This document shows, one piece after another, positions 1 to 7,855 of a DNA stretch of 64,000 bases. The stretch is taken from positions 310,001-374,000 of the forward strand of contig JAKFUV010000009.1 of the NCBI GenBank assembly GCA_021732485.1, written 5' to 3'. The position numbers were made by a program, and so were the translations under genes. The notes under the pieces are model-generated. The model did no database searches, was not told the origin of the DNA, and worked only from the letters and a program-made list of their open reading frames with translations. The number at the start of each line of letters is the position of its first letter. Position 1 is the first letter of the stretch. Origin of the DNA: Hyphomicrobium sp. (lineage in GTDB: Bacteria; Pseudomonadota; Alphaproteobacteria; Rhizobiales; Hyphomicrobiaceae).

Positions 1-596
1 CCTTTTGTGCGGTCTACATGGCTGTCGTCGCATTGTCGTTGCCCGGCGGGCTGGTGATGACATTGACCGGAGGCCTGTTATTCGGATGGTTGCTGGGCGC
101 CACGGCGACCGTGATCGCCGCAACAGTCGGCGCAACACTCGTGTTTATGATCGCCAAAACATCATTTGGCGAAAGCCTGGCTGCGAAAGCCGGACCTTGG
201 CTCGGCAAGCTAAGAGACGGATTTAAAGAGAATGCCTTCAACTACCTGCTGTTTCTGCGTCTCGTTCCGGCCTTCCCCTTTGTCGTCGTCAATCTCGCGC
301 CGGCGTTGCTGGGCGTTCCATTGAGGACCTACATACTCGCAACTTTTTTCGGGATTATGCCGGGAACACTCGCGTTCAGTTTTGCTGGCGCAGGGCTTGG
401 CAGCGTCATCGAGGCGCAGAACGCATCTTACCAAGCGTGCTTAGCCTCCAACCCGGCCAATCCGAATGTGGATTGCCCATATTCAATCGATACTTCGGCG
501 CTGGTCACCAAAGAACTTCTGGCGGCCTTTGTGCTGCTCGGCATCGTTGCGCTGATACCCATCGCATTGAAAAAGATGAGAGGCGATCATGTCTAA
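1..596 (+). CDS. TVP38/TMEM64 family membrane protein (5' partial)
   Basis: The C-terminal part of an inner-membrane protein of the TVP38/TMEM64 (SNARE-associated/DedA-like, PF09335) family. The reading frame is open to the left edge, so the true start lies outside; the first Met in frame is at base 18 but the preceding codons (FCAVY) fit the family. Typical features are the early LSLPGG turn, a Gly-rich hydrophobic hairpin, the central LRLVPAFPF motif and GIMPGT near the third quarter. Several membrane segments are visible. The last 8 bases overlap the next gene, a flavin disulfide reductase, and this pairing is common for the family, which suggests a shared but poorly defined membrane or redox role. 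The transported or acted-on substrate is not known. Confidence 0.88.
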   Translation, partial: FCAVYMAVVALSLPGGLVMTLTGGLLFGWLLGATATVIAATVGATLVFMIAKTSFGESLAAKAGPWLGKLRDGFKENAFNYLLFLRLVPAFPFVVVNLAPALLGVPLRTYILATFFGIMPGTLAFSFAGAGLGSVIEAQNASYQACLASNPANPNVDCPYSIDTSALVTKELLAAFVLLGIVALIPIALKKMRGDHV

Positions 597-2046
597 AGTT
601 GAAAGCAACATCGTTCCCGCCTCCAGCACATCCTTGTCGGTTGACTTCTGCATCATTGGCGCGGGTTCGGGCGGACTTTCGGTCGCGGCAGCCGCAGCAG
701 CGTTTGGTCAGCGCGTCGTCTTGATCGAAAAGCACAAGATGGGCGGCGATTGCCTCAACTATGGCTGTGTGCCGTCGAAGGCGCTGCTCTCCGCCGGCAA
801 ACGCGCGCACGCTATCCAGACTTCGGCGCCATTCGGCATCACGTCGCAACAGCCGGTAATTGACTATCGTGCCGTCCACAAACACGTGCACGAGGTCATC
901 GGCGCCATAGCGCCCAATGACTCCGTCGAACGCTTCACCGGTTTAGGCGTGCAAGTCATCACCGCCGCCGCGCGGTTTGTTGATGAAAAGACGGTTGCTG
1001 CCGGCGATTTCCGCGTCACCGCCCGGTGGTTTGTGATTGCAACTGGGTCTTCGCCGTCTGCGCCGCCGATTTCCGGGCTCTCCGATGTGCCCTACTTCAC
1101 CAACGAGACGATCTTCGACAACGCGCAGTTATTGCCGCATCTCGTGGTCGTCGGCGGCGGGCCTATCGGTTTGGAAATGGCGCAGGCCCATCGCCGGCTC
1201 GGCTCCAAAGTTACGGTCATCGAAGCCGCCAAGGCGCTCGGCCGGGACGACCCGGAAATGGCGATCATCGTGCTGCAACGCTTGCGGGCTGAGGGCGTCG
1301 AGATCATCGAGGATGCGAAGGTGACCAGCGTCGCGCGAACCGCCGCCGGCATTTCGGCAACAACGTTGCGTGAAGGTGCAACGCGCGTGATCGACGCGAC
1401 CCACCTGCTGGTTGCCGCGGGCCGCCGCCCCAACATAAGCGAACTTGGGCTGGAGGCGGCGGGCATCTCCGTCGACAAAAAAGGCATCACCGTCAACCCC
1501 GGATTAGTGACGAGCAACCGGCGCGTGTTTGCCATCGGCGACGTCGCTGGCGGGCCGCAGTTCACCCACATCGCCAATGATGACGCGGGGATCGTCATTC
1601 GCCGCGCCCTGTTCCGGCTGCCGGCAAAAACGACAGGCCGCGCCGTCCCTTGGGTCACCTTCACCGAGCCCGAGCTGGCCAACGCCGGGCTGAGCGAAGC
1701 CGACGCCCGCACCAAGTTCGGCAAGATCAACGTCCTGCGTTGGCCCTACCACGAGAACGACCGGGCCCAGGCCGAGCGCGAAACGATCGGTCATGTTAAA
1801 GTGATCACTGACAAGGGCGGTCGCATTCTCGGCGCCTCGATTGTCGGCGCGCATGCCGGTGAACTCATCCAAATGTGGTCGTTGGCCCTGTCGCAGCGCC
1901 TGAAGATCAAGGCCATGACCAGTTGGATTTCGCCCTATCCGACACTTTCGGAAATCAATAAACGGGCGGCTTTCCGTTACTATGCAACAGCCGCCGGTAA
2001 CCCGTTCGTGCGCAAAATTATCGCTCTTCTTACCAAGCTCGGGTAA
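589..2046 (+). CDS. FAD-dependent pyridine nucleotide-disulfide oxidoreductase
   Basis: A 485-residue class I flavin disulfide reductase, close in plan to dihydrolipoamide dehydrogenase and the mercuric reductase core. An FAD-binding GAGSGG lies at about residues 24-29, the redox pair in CLNYGC (Cys55 and Cys60), the NAD(P)-binding VVGGGPIGLEMA near 187, the second FAD motif FAIGDVAG near 313, and a C-terminal dimerisation domain. The usual catalytic His of the C-terminal HPTLSE motif is replaced by Tyr (PYPTLSE), as in mercuric reductases. There is no N-terminal heavy-metal domain and no C-terminal Cys pair, so MerA itself is unlikely. It overlaps the TVP38-like gene by 8 bases and is probably co-transcribed. 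The substrate is unknown. Confidence 0.88.
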   Translation: MSKVESNIVPASSTSLSVDFCIIGAGSGGLSVAAAAAAFGQRVVLIEKHKMGGDCLNYGCVPSKALLSAGKRAHAIQTSAPFGITSQQPVIDYRAVHKHVHEVIGAIAPNDSVERFTGLGVQVITAAARFVDEKTVAAGDFRVTARWFVIATGSSPSAPPISGLSDVPYFTNETIFDNAQLLPHLVVVGGGPIGLEMAQAHRRLGSKVTVIEAAKALGRDDPEMAIIVLQRLRAEGVEIIEDAKVTSVARTAAGISATTLREGATRVIDATHLLVAAGRRPNISELGLEAAGISVDKKGITVNPGLVTSNRRVFAIGDVAGGPQFTHIANDDAGIVIRRALFRLPAKTTGRAVPWVTFTEPELANAGLSEADARTKFGKINVLRWPYHENDRAQAERETIGHVKVITDKGGRILGASIVGAHAGELIQMWSLALSQRLKIKAMTSWISPYPTLSEINKRAAFRYYATAAGNPFVRKIIALLTKLG

Positions 2047-2064
2047 AAGTCTCCGGAAGTGGAG

Positions 2065-3597
2065 ATGATCTTTTTCGTGCAGCGCGCCCTTCCCAATCAA
2101 GATTCGAGCGATCAGACCGCAAAAGTCGATCCCGACGCGACGATGGCGTCGCGCATCAAAACAGCCTTGTCCGATGCGTGGGAACGCCGAGGCCTGCCGG
2201 CGCGGCTGCTGCTACTGACAGCTGCGTTCGTGCTGATCGCGGAGGCGCTCATCTTTCTGCCGTCGATCGCAAACTATCGGATCAACTGGCTGCAAGAACG
2301 TCTCACTGCGGCGCAACTCGCGGCCCTTGCATCGGAGGCTTTTCCAGGCGGCGAAGTGCCGTCGGCGCTGCGCGCTGATTTGTTGCGGACGGCGCAAGTG
2401 CGCGCCATCGCCTCGCGCAACGCCGGTGAGCGCCGGCTCGTTCTGCCGGTCGAAGGCGCCATCACGATCGATTCCGTCTACGATCTGCGTCACCAGCCGG
2501 AAGGCGCGTGGCAAAATCTCACCTCCAAGCTCGGCCAGATTCAAGACGCGCTGGCGACGTTTTTTTCCCGTGACGGGCGCATTCTACGCATCGTTGGAAA
2601 AAGCGGCGGCGAAAGTGACGACCTGATCGAGATCGTTATTCCGGAAGCGCCGTTGAAAGCGGCGATGCTGCAGTATGGATTAAATATTCTGTGGCTATCG
2701 GTGATCATTTCCGCGCTCACCGCAGCGGTAGTCTACTTCGCGTTGAGCCGCCTACTGGTCAAACCGTTGACGCGCTTAACCCGCAATATGCTGCGCTTTT
2801 CGGACGACCCGGAGGATGCGAGCCGCATCATGCCGGTGTCGGGGCGCATGGATGAAATTGGTATCGCCGAGCGCGAGCTGGCCAGCATGCAGCATCAGCT
2901 CGCCTCGCTGCTCGCACAGAAAAACCGGCTGGCGCAGCTCGGCCTCGCCGTCTCGAAGATCAATCATGATCTAAGAAATATGCTGGCAAATGCCCAGTTG
3001 ATTTCGGACCGTCTCGTCGATCTGCCCGATCCGACTGTGCAGCGTTTTGTGCCAAAGCTGATCGCGTCGCTCGATCGGGCCATCAGCTTTTGCAATTCGT
3101 CGCTGCAATTCGGCCGTGCCTCGGAGGCAGCTCCGCGCCGGGACCTGATGCTGTTCAAGCCACTGGTTGAAGAGGTGGCCGATAGCCAGGGGCTGCCGCG
3201 CGAAGGCTCTATTCAATTTTTCGCGGATATGGACGACACGCTGCGCATCGACGCGGATCGTGACCATCTGTTTCGTGTCCTGAGCAATCTGGTGCGAAAC
3301 GCCATGCAGGCTATCGAGAGCGTCGAGGGCAAAACCGATGGTGAGATCCATGTCGCCGCGCACCGCGAGGGCCGCAAGGTGATTGTCAACGTCACCGATA
3401 ACGGCGCGGGCATTGCGGCCCGAGCCCGCGAAAACCTTTTCAAGGCGTTCCAGGGGTCGACCAAAAAGGGCGGCACCGGACTTGGACTGGTCATCGCCGC
3501 CGAACTGGTGCAGGCCCATGGCGGTACGCTGGTGCTCGCCGATAGCCCGCTTGGCGCAAACTTCCGCATAGAATTGCCTGACCGGTCGGCCCACTAG
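2065..3597 (+). CDS. Sensor histidine kinase (HAMP-containing), orphan
   Basis: A 510-residue membrane sensor kinase. The first membrane segment is at about 44-65 and the second at about 204-227. They enclose a periplasmic sensing region of about 140 residues and are followed by HAMP (about 228-280). The H-box reads KINHDLRNML with the likely phospho-His at 301. The ATPase domain has N-box NLVRNAMQAIE near 408, DNGAGI and GGTGLGL. ATG at 2065 is preferred because GGAAG sits five bases upstream; a GTG at 2059 is in frame but lacks this spacing. No response regulator gene is adjacent, so its partner and signal are unknown. Confidence 0.85.
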   Translation: MIFFVQRALPNQDSSDQTAKVDPDATMASRIKTALSDAWERRGLPARLLLLTAAFVLIAEALIFLPSIANYRINWLQERLTAAQLAALASEAFPGGEVPSALRADLLRTAQVRAIASRNAGERRLVLPVEGAITIDSVYDLRHQPEGAWQNLTSKLGQIQDALATFFSRDGRILRIVGKSGGESDDLIEIVIPEAPLKAAMLQYGLNILWLSVIISALTAAVVYFALSRLLVKPLTRLTRNMLRFSDDPEDASRIMPVSGRMDEIGIAERELASMQHQLASLLAQKNRLAQLGLAVSKINHDLRNMLANAQLISDRLVDLPDPTVQRFVPKLIASLDRAISFCNSSLQFGRASEAAPRRDLMLFKPLVEEVADSQGLPREGSIQFFADMDDTLRIDADRDHLFRVLSNLVRNAMQAIESVEGKTDGEIHVAAHREGRKVIVNVTDNGAGIAARARENLFKAFQGSTKKGGTGLGLVIAAELVQAHGGTLVLADSPLGANFRIELPDRSAH

Positions 3598-3627
3598 GCT
3601 CAGCGGTGCGCGCGGCTGCGTTGACCT

Positions 3628-3644
3628 GCCTCGCCTGCCGAGGC
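3628..3644 (+). terminator. Small hairpin after the sensor kinase gene
   Basis: GCCTCG and CGAGGC pair around a 5-base loop, about 30 bases after the kinase stop codon. Outer bases ACCT and AGGT can extend the stem imperfectly. No T-run follows, so this is only a possible transcription end or processing structure. Confidence 0.3.
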
Positions 3645-3761
3645 TGAGGTTCACCGGTTAAGGACTTGCGCTCGGCCCGGCCACCGACTAGGAAGGGCGC
3701 TTCGCCGTCCTTGGCTGACATCAGCCGGCTGCTTCGCAGCCTATCGAAGGCGGCGTGGCAC

Positions 3762-3838
3762 GCGCCCGTAGCTCAGCTGGATAGAGCATCAGACTACGAA
3801 TCTGAGGGTCAGAGGTTCGAATCCTTTCGGGCGCGCCA
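3762..3838 (+). tRNA. tRNA-Arg (anticodon ACG)
   Basis: A 77-base cloverleaf. The acceptor stem GCGCCCG (3762-3768) pairs with CGGGCGC (3828-3834), followed by discriminator G and an encoded CCA. The anticodon stem TCAGA/TCTGA encloses loop CTACGAA, with anticodon ACG at 3796-3798. The T-arm GGTTCGAATCC is standard. The gene is intact, but its 3' 47 bases are also the left attachment site of the integrative element. Its natural downstream flank is therefore now at 11978, and transcription runs into the element. Confidence 0.97.
3792..3838 (+). repeat. attL: 47-bp direct repeat in tRNA-Arg
   Basis: Identical to 11931-11977 over 47 bases. It runs from just before the anticodon to the encoded CCA. 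The bases flanking the two copies differ, which sets the limits. This is the usual crossover region for tyrosine integrases that use tRNA genes. Confidence 0.95.
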
Positions 3839-3894
3839 ATTAAATCAGATACTTATGGGATTTAGCGGTAAGATTAGGTCTTAGGCAAAGCGAT

Positions 3895-3916
3895 TTTGCC
3901 CACACCTTGCCCGCAC
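3895..3916 (+). promoter_or_regulatory. Left integrase arm-type sites (two tandem)
   Basis: TTTGCCCACAC (3895-3905) is followed directly by CTTGCCCGCAC (3906-3916), an 11-base period. The same motif recurs three times inside the right end (11779-11820) in the same orientation. Repeated short motifs inside both ends are the expected pattern for arm-binding sites of a tyrosine integrase. The binding itself is inferred. Confidence 0.6.
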
Positions 3917-3966
3917 GGCGCGCAAGAACCTAATAGGTCGTAGTCGTGTCGCGACCTTCGTTCGCG

Positions 3967-4008
3967 TGATGCTCATATCCAGCTGAGCTACGGGCGCGTG
4001 CCACGCCG
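3967..4008 (-). repeat. Inverted copy of the tRNA-Arg 5' half and its flank
   Basis: The reverse complement of 3967-4008 matches 3751-3791 at 41 positions, with a single inserted T. The match covers 11 bases upstream of the mature tRNA and tRNA bases 1-30. Farther upstream the similarity fades quickly. The copy cannot make a tRNA. It may have been captured from a related tRNA-Arg locus in an earlier host, or formed by an aberrant rearrangement. Confidence 0.85.
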
Positions 4009-4217
4009 TCGCGGTTCTGCCTGCGACTGACATGCTTTGTCCACACGGTTGCTGGGGTGCCTAGGGGTACCCATAGAGGGGGGTGCGGGGGTCCCAGGGT
4101 CCTTAGGAATTACCCGAAGAGATTTTCTCACAGAAATTCTGACTGTCAGCTCGATTGTTCCTCGACGCACTTGCCGAATCGCTACGAGATCCTCGCGCGG
4201 CTGGTGAGGGAACATTT

Positions 4218-4625
4218 ATGAAAGTTATATTCGGGGCGTTGGTAATACTGCTGACGCTCTCAGGGTGCGCGGCCAACCCGAAAGAAGTTGCGCTAGCTTT
4301 GAGAGACGATGATCCCAAATTCAAATCTGATGATTGCACCTTTATCCGCAATAAAGTTCTGGATTACGACGACAAAGTTGGAGAGCGAGCCGTCACAGGA
4401 TTAGCTTTAGGACTATTCCTCGGACCTTTTGGCATTCCAATTGCTGCAAGCATGGATGCTAGCCAAAATAAGGAAAGGGAACTTCTTGCCGCTGAAATGA
4501 AAAGGCGTTGTGTAACACAAGAAGCTTCCGTAACGCCTCCGGCGCCCGCGACACACTACAGCAATGCCAATAAAGCCCGAAACCAAAACTCATCTGACAT
4601 TGAAACAGCAGCTATCGGACGATAG
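4218..4625 (+). CDS. Small predicted lipoprotein (element cargo)
   Basis: A 135-residue protein with a lipoprotein signal: a short charged start, a hydrophobic run and the lipobox LSGC, giving lipidated Cys17. ATG at 4218 is chosen because GAGGG stands seven bases upstream and the signal peptide starts here; a longer frame from 4155 would bury the signal. After the Cys, a polar region with a possible disulfide is followed by a Gly-rich hydrophobic stretch (ALGLFLGPFGIPIA) and a charged helix. It is one of only two rightward genes in the element and sits beside attL, a usual cargo position. The function is unknown; surface exclusion or lysogenic conversion is possible but untested. Confidence 0.75.
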   Translation: MKVIFGALVILLTLSGCAANPKEVALALRDDDPKFKSDDCTFIRNKVLDYDDKVGERAVTGLALGLFLGPFGIPIAASMDASQNKERELLAAEMKRRCVTQEASVTPPAPATHYSNANKARNQNSSDIETAAIGR

Positions 4626-4677
4626 TCAATAGCCCGCTCAGAGTAAATAAATATCAAAAATTCTTAGGCCGTGACGC

Positions 4678-5430
4678 ATGACAAAAATGGTAGAAGTTGA
4701 GCCGAAAAAAGTTAAGCGCCGATGCTTCGTGATATCTCCGATCGGGGAGGAAGGAAGTATCGAGCGACTGCACGCCGACATGGTTCTAGGATATATAATA
4801 AAACCGGCCTTGCCTGAATACGAAGTAACCAGGGCAGACGCATTTGGCGCACCCGAGATAATTACAACGAAGATCATTGAGGCAATTACCACATACGATC
4901 TGTCTGTTGCCGATCTGACGTTTCACAACCCCAATGTATTTTACGAGCTAGGTTTGCGCCACATGTCGGAAAAACCAGTTATACACATAGCAGGCGAAGG
5001 CACTAGGTTGCCGTTCGACAATGCAGGTGTTTCAACGATTTTCTTCCAGGTTTCAGATATCAATAGTCACACCCGGGCTAGAAATAAAATTACAGAATCA
5101 GCAAGGTTAGTTGAGGCAGAAAGCTACAAAGTAAGTAACCCAGTCACACAGGCGCGGGGGTCAATAAGACTGGCAAAAAGCGGCGACGCAAATGAAGTGA
5201 TACTTGCAGGCCTTACCGACCGAATTGCCAGCTTAGAAAGTAAGGCTCAAGACGTACTTCAATGGAGAGGCAGTATACACGACACGTGGCGAGCGGGACG
5301 TAGCCAAGTCGTGCCACCTATAGGACCGATAGGCAGTTCTGTTTTGTCTCTCACAATGGCTGAACTTTTAAAAACGGCTAGACAGCCAGTGGCACAAGCG
5401 GGCGACGGACGAAGGGACGAAGATGCTTAG
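4678..5430 (+). CDS. TIR/nucleoside deoxyribosyltransferase-like protein
   Basis: A 250-residue protein. Its first 115 residues show the signature of a TIR-like or deoxyribosyltransferase-like family: the strand motif CFVISPIG (about 16-23), an ADMVL helix with R/D nearby, IIEAI, then VADLT and NPNVFYELGLRH, where the Glu is the expected catalytic residue, followed by KPVIHI. The C-terminal half contains a possible short coiled coil (DRIASLESKAQDVL) and a low-complexity tail. Family knowledge suggests cleavage or transfer at the N-glycosidic bond of NAD or nucleotides, and related domains act as effectors in anti-phage systems. Here no sensor partner is visible, so a defence role is inference from the cargo position only. 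A second Met lies three codons in. Confidence 0.65.
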   Translation: MTKMVEVEPKKVKRRCFVISPIGEEGSIERLHADMVLGYIIKPALPEYEVTRADAFGAPEIITTKIIEAITTYDLSVADLTFHNPNVFYELGLRHMSEKPVIHIAGEGTRLPFDNAGVSTIFFQVSDINSHTRARNKITESARLVEAESYKVSNPVTQARGSIRLAKSGDANEVILAGLTDRIASLESKAQDVLQWRGSIHDTWRAGRSQVVPPIGPIGSSVLSLTMAELLKTARQPVAQAGDGRRDEDA

Positions 5431-5510
5431 TGTAGGCGGTGTAGGGTGACTACCTTCCTTTCTATAACTGCTCTATAGAGAAAGAGGGAATTACCCTACA
5501 CTACATACAC
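5430..5510. terminator. Long interrupted inverted repeat between convergent genes
   Basis: The 18-base arms at 5430-5447 and 5493-5510 pair at 15 positions, with an inner perfect GTGTAGGGT/ACCCTACAC. Inside, CTTTCTATA and TATAGAGAAAG can pair as well. It lies between the convergent TIR-like gene and the helicase gene, where a bidirectional transcription end is likely. A protein-binding role is not excluded. Confidence 0.5.
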
Positions 5511-5572
5511 TGAAGGCTTGTATATCAGCCGCCGCCGCTCATATATTCAATAAAGACGGCTTAGATTGTGTC

Positions 5573-7063
5573 TTATCTGTACTTTCGTTGGTCTTCCTCC
5601 GACATACGCCGCCATTGGTCATAGCTTGGCCGGGCAGGTTCATTGAGAGGAATTGTCTCGCTCTCCTCCTCATTGTCGTTGTCGAAGGGCAGTCGTTCCC
5701 CAGACAGGCTGTAGTCTGTAAAGATCATTCCCGAGCTGGTGCGCTTCTTACCGATCCCTCGTTCTTCCATGGCACTTGTAAAGAACTTGAGTGGTTGCGG
5801 TGTCTCGCTACAAGTCCCGCACCACGTCTCGTAGCGCCGATAGACCTCCTGAACGCCGACCGTTGACCCGTTACGTCGTTCCAACTTCTCACTAACGAAC
5901 CGACTAAGAATGTCGTTGTCTTGGCGATACTGGTCCTTGGCCTCAACACAAGCGCTAGGTTGGTCTCCTAGTCCGTGCTGGAGGTACTGCCGCGCTCCTG
6001 CCACCAGCCAAGCAAAGATGCCGTCTCTCTCGCTCAGGAGCTTGTCTCGCAACCGCGTATCGATCTTGGCCCCTTCGAATTTAGCTCGAAACGGAATGAC
6101 AATAGGGCGTCTCCAAAAGCCGTGAGACGCATCTTTCACCCCCGGCAGATGGTTGGCTTGAAACCACAGCTTGTGCGTTGGATTGAACTCAAAGGAATGT
6201 CCAAACAACTTGGCCCCCGTGAGTGTGTCTCCACCCGTCAGCTTTTTAACTAGAGCCTCGTTCCATTTCTTAGTGCTGTCGGTCTCTGAGGCCACTGCGA
6301 ACCGTATGCCCTTGAGACTGCCCACCGACTCTCTATTGCGCGCGTCGCTCTTGTCTGTGTTGAGGAAGGTCGAGAACTCGGTCGTCCGTCCGTAGTCATC
6401 AAGAATGTTGAGGACCGTCTCAAAAAGTGTCGTCTTGCCGTTTGATCCAAGACCGTAAGCAATAAACAAGCAATGCTCGTCAGTCTTTCCCGTGATCGAA
6501 TAGCCGAAGGCGCGTTGAACATACGCAATCAACTTCTCATCATCGAGAAAGATCTGGTTGAGGAATGACAGCCACGTTGGGCACTTGCTTGACGGTGAGT
6601 AGTTTGCATTAGCGCACTTCATGCTGAGCTGAGTGCACGAATGAGAGATTAGCTCACCTGACTTGAGGTCAACCACACCGTTTGAACAATTGATCTTGGT
6701 GTAATCGCTATCGAAGTCCTTTGCTCTGACGCCTAAAGCTTCGGCTGCAATCGGTAGCATCGCCTCAATACGCTGTTTCGACTGAGAACGATTGGCCCAG
6801 GAACCAAGCTCTTGCCTCCCTCCTTGGCGTTCGCACGCTTTCGCCTCATCATAGATCGAGAGAACAGTTTGCCGCGCTCTCTCGTAGATTTTGGCGTCTT
6901 CACTCGTCCACTTCGTACCGTTCCAACTGACCCAACGATGCTCCTCCATTAGGTGCTTCAGGTCGTGGCGGTGCATCGCGACAAAGCGATCTGCATTTCC
7001 GAGGTCAGTGCAGGCAAACTGCAATCCCTTCTCGTCAAGGTGCTCTTTGTTGTGGTTGCCCAT
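5573..7063 (-). CDS. Phage/plasmid SF3 helicase, D5/P4-primase C-terminal type
   Basis: A 496-residue replication protein. A D5_N-type domain lies at about 95-190, then the SF3 helicase core with Walker A GLGSNGKTT (204-212), the acidic strand in FAVASETDS, and the family block around LFGHSFEFNPTHKLWFQANH. The arginine-finger region GFWRRPIVIPF follows, and a winged-helix region ends the protein. There is no archaeo-eukaryotic primase domain at the N-terminus, and none elsewhere in the element. ATG at 7063 is chosen because GGGAGG lies nine bases upstream and it follows the previous stop by one base, implying translational coupling. It probably unwinds the element's origin for autonomous replication, as in P4-like satellites. 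Confidence 0.88.
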   Translation of the reverse strand: MGNHNKEHLDEKGLQFACTDLGNADRFVAMHRHDLKHLMEEHRWVSWNGTKWTSEDAKIYERARQTVLSIYDEAKACERQGGRQELGSWANRSQSKQRIEAMLPIAAEALGVRAKDFDSDYTKINCSNGVVDLKSGELISHSCTQLSMKCANANYSPSSKCPTWLSFLNQIFLDDEKLIAYVQRAFGYSITGKTDEHCLFIAYGLGSNGKTTLFETVLNILDDYGRTTEFSTFLNTDKSDARNRESVGSLKGIRFAVASETDSTKKWNEALVKKLTGGDTLTGAKLFGHSFEFNPTHKLWFQANHLPGVKDASHGFWRRPIVIPFRAKFEGAKIDTRLRDKLLSERDGIFAWLVAGARQYLQHGLGDQPSACVEAKDQYRQDNDILSRFVSEKLERRNGSTVGVQEVYRRYETWCGTCSETPQPLKFFTSAMEERGIGKKRTSSGMIFTDYSLSGERLPFDNDNEEESETIPLNEPARPSYDQWRRMSEEDQRKYR

Positions 7064-7064
7064 G

Positions 7065-7448
7065 TTATGCAGCCTCCCGCAAATCAGGACGCTTGCGGGG
7101 AACGAAGTCACGATCCCGTCGAATGGCTTTACGGCTCGCCACGACCGTTAGGTTTTCACGTCGAAGGTTGAGAGGGTTGCCATCGACATAGCGAACCGAC
7201 GTACCCGGACCGGCATCCAACAACACCCGTGCGACTTGCAACTTGCTACCGCTGTTGTTGTAACTGTTGCACGTCACGTAGTTGCCGACAGGCATACAGG
7301 TCCAATTTGCTGTTATGCCCAACTGCATCAAGAACTCGAAGTCATCGAGGTAGATCATAGCGATTGGATCGCCAGCACGGCCAAGCCCAACAAGAGCAAC
7401 CGTGCGTCCGTCGTCTTTGCTAATCGTTTTAATCAATCTGCTTTTCAT
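7065..7448 (-). CDS. HNH-like phage protein, catalytic motif degenerate
   Basis: A 127-residue protein whose C-terminal half resembles the HNH/AP2-linked homing endonuclease pattern: VRYVDGNPLNLRRENL matches the consensus hydrophobic-H-H-I-D-G-N-x-x-N-N-R-x-x-N-L. The first conserved His pair is replaced by Arg-Tyr, so nuclease activity is doubtful. ATG at 7448 has GGAG nine bases upstream; a TTG at 7463 overlaps that ribosome site and is rejected. It precedes the helicase gene by one base, so the two are made together. It may act as a DNA-binding partner in replication, which is inference. Confidence 0.6.
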   Translation of the reverse strand: MKSRLIKTISKDDGRTVALVGLGRAGDPIAMIYLDDFEFLMQLGITANWTCMPVGNYVTCNSYNNSGSKLQVARVLLDAGPGTSVRYVDGNPLNLRRENLTVVASRKAIRRDRDFVPRKRPDLREAA

Positions 7449-7534
7449 AAAAATATACTCCAAACAAAAATGGCGAGCTTACCCCCCTTGGGGGAGACCA
7501 ACGGTCATTGATCTGCCCATGGGGGATTGCTCGA

Positions 7535-7855
7535 TTACTTATTAAAAATAGAGCTTGCCTCAGCAGTCACTTTCTCAAGTGCCGTGCGCTTGGTCGTTTC
7601 TTTGTTAAGTTCTTGGTCTTCGCGAGAGAGCTTTTCACCGTGGGCGTCGATAGCTCGCCGTGCTTCATCACGTCCTGTCCACGTACCTTGCAGCACGGTA
7701 GGTACGTCTTTCCCGTCTTCACGGTTGATAGTCCACATCATGTTATCTGGACGCTGAGACGAGAGCTTGTACCCCTTGTAGGTGACAAAGAACGACCCGG
7801 ACGAATAGAACGGGACACCTTCGTCAAAGCTCAACTCGATTGGTTTGCTACTCAT
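7535..7855 (-). CDS. Hypothetical protein (element)
   Basis: A 106-residue soluble protein with no family I recognise. The first half is rich in aromatic residues and beta-like (SGSFFVTYKGYKL, NMMWTINRE); the second is charged and probably helical. Its ATG overlaps the stop of the preceding gene (ATGA), so the two are translationally coupled. An 86-base gap before the HNH-like gene contains CCCCCTTGGGGG, a small palindrome that could reduce read-through. Confidence 0.6.
   Translation of the reverse strand: MSSKPIELSFDEGVPFYSSGSFFVTYKGYKLSSQRPDNMMWTINREDGKDVPTVLQGTWTGRDEARRAIDAHGEKLSREDQELNKETTKRTALEKVTAEASSIFNK

Larger units (their letters stand above)
3839..4217. other. Left-end non-coding region of the element
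   Basis: There is no convincing gene in these 379 bases. The stretch holds a TTAGGCAAAG motif (3881-3890), two tandem TTGCCCRCAC motifs, a CGCGA/TCGCG hairpin, an inverted tRNA-Arg 5' half (3967-4008), and a G-rich stretch around 4050-4105 containing GGGTACCC. It probably serves as the left integrase-binding arm and as the leader for the lipoprotein gene. Confidence 0.6.

Noticed and set aside
589..2046. Mercuric reductase (merA)
   Set aside because: There is no N-terminal metal-binding domain, no C-terminal Cys pair and no mer operon genes nearby; the TVP38-like neighbour points to a different group.
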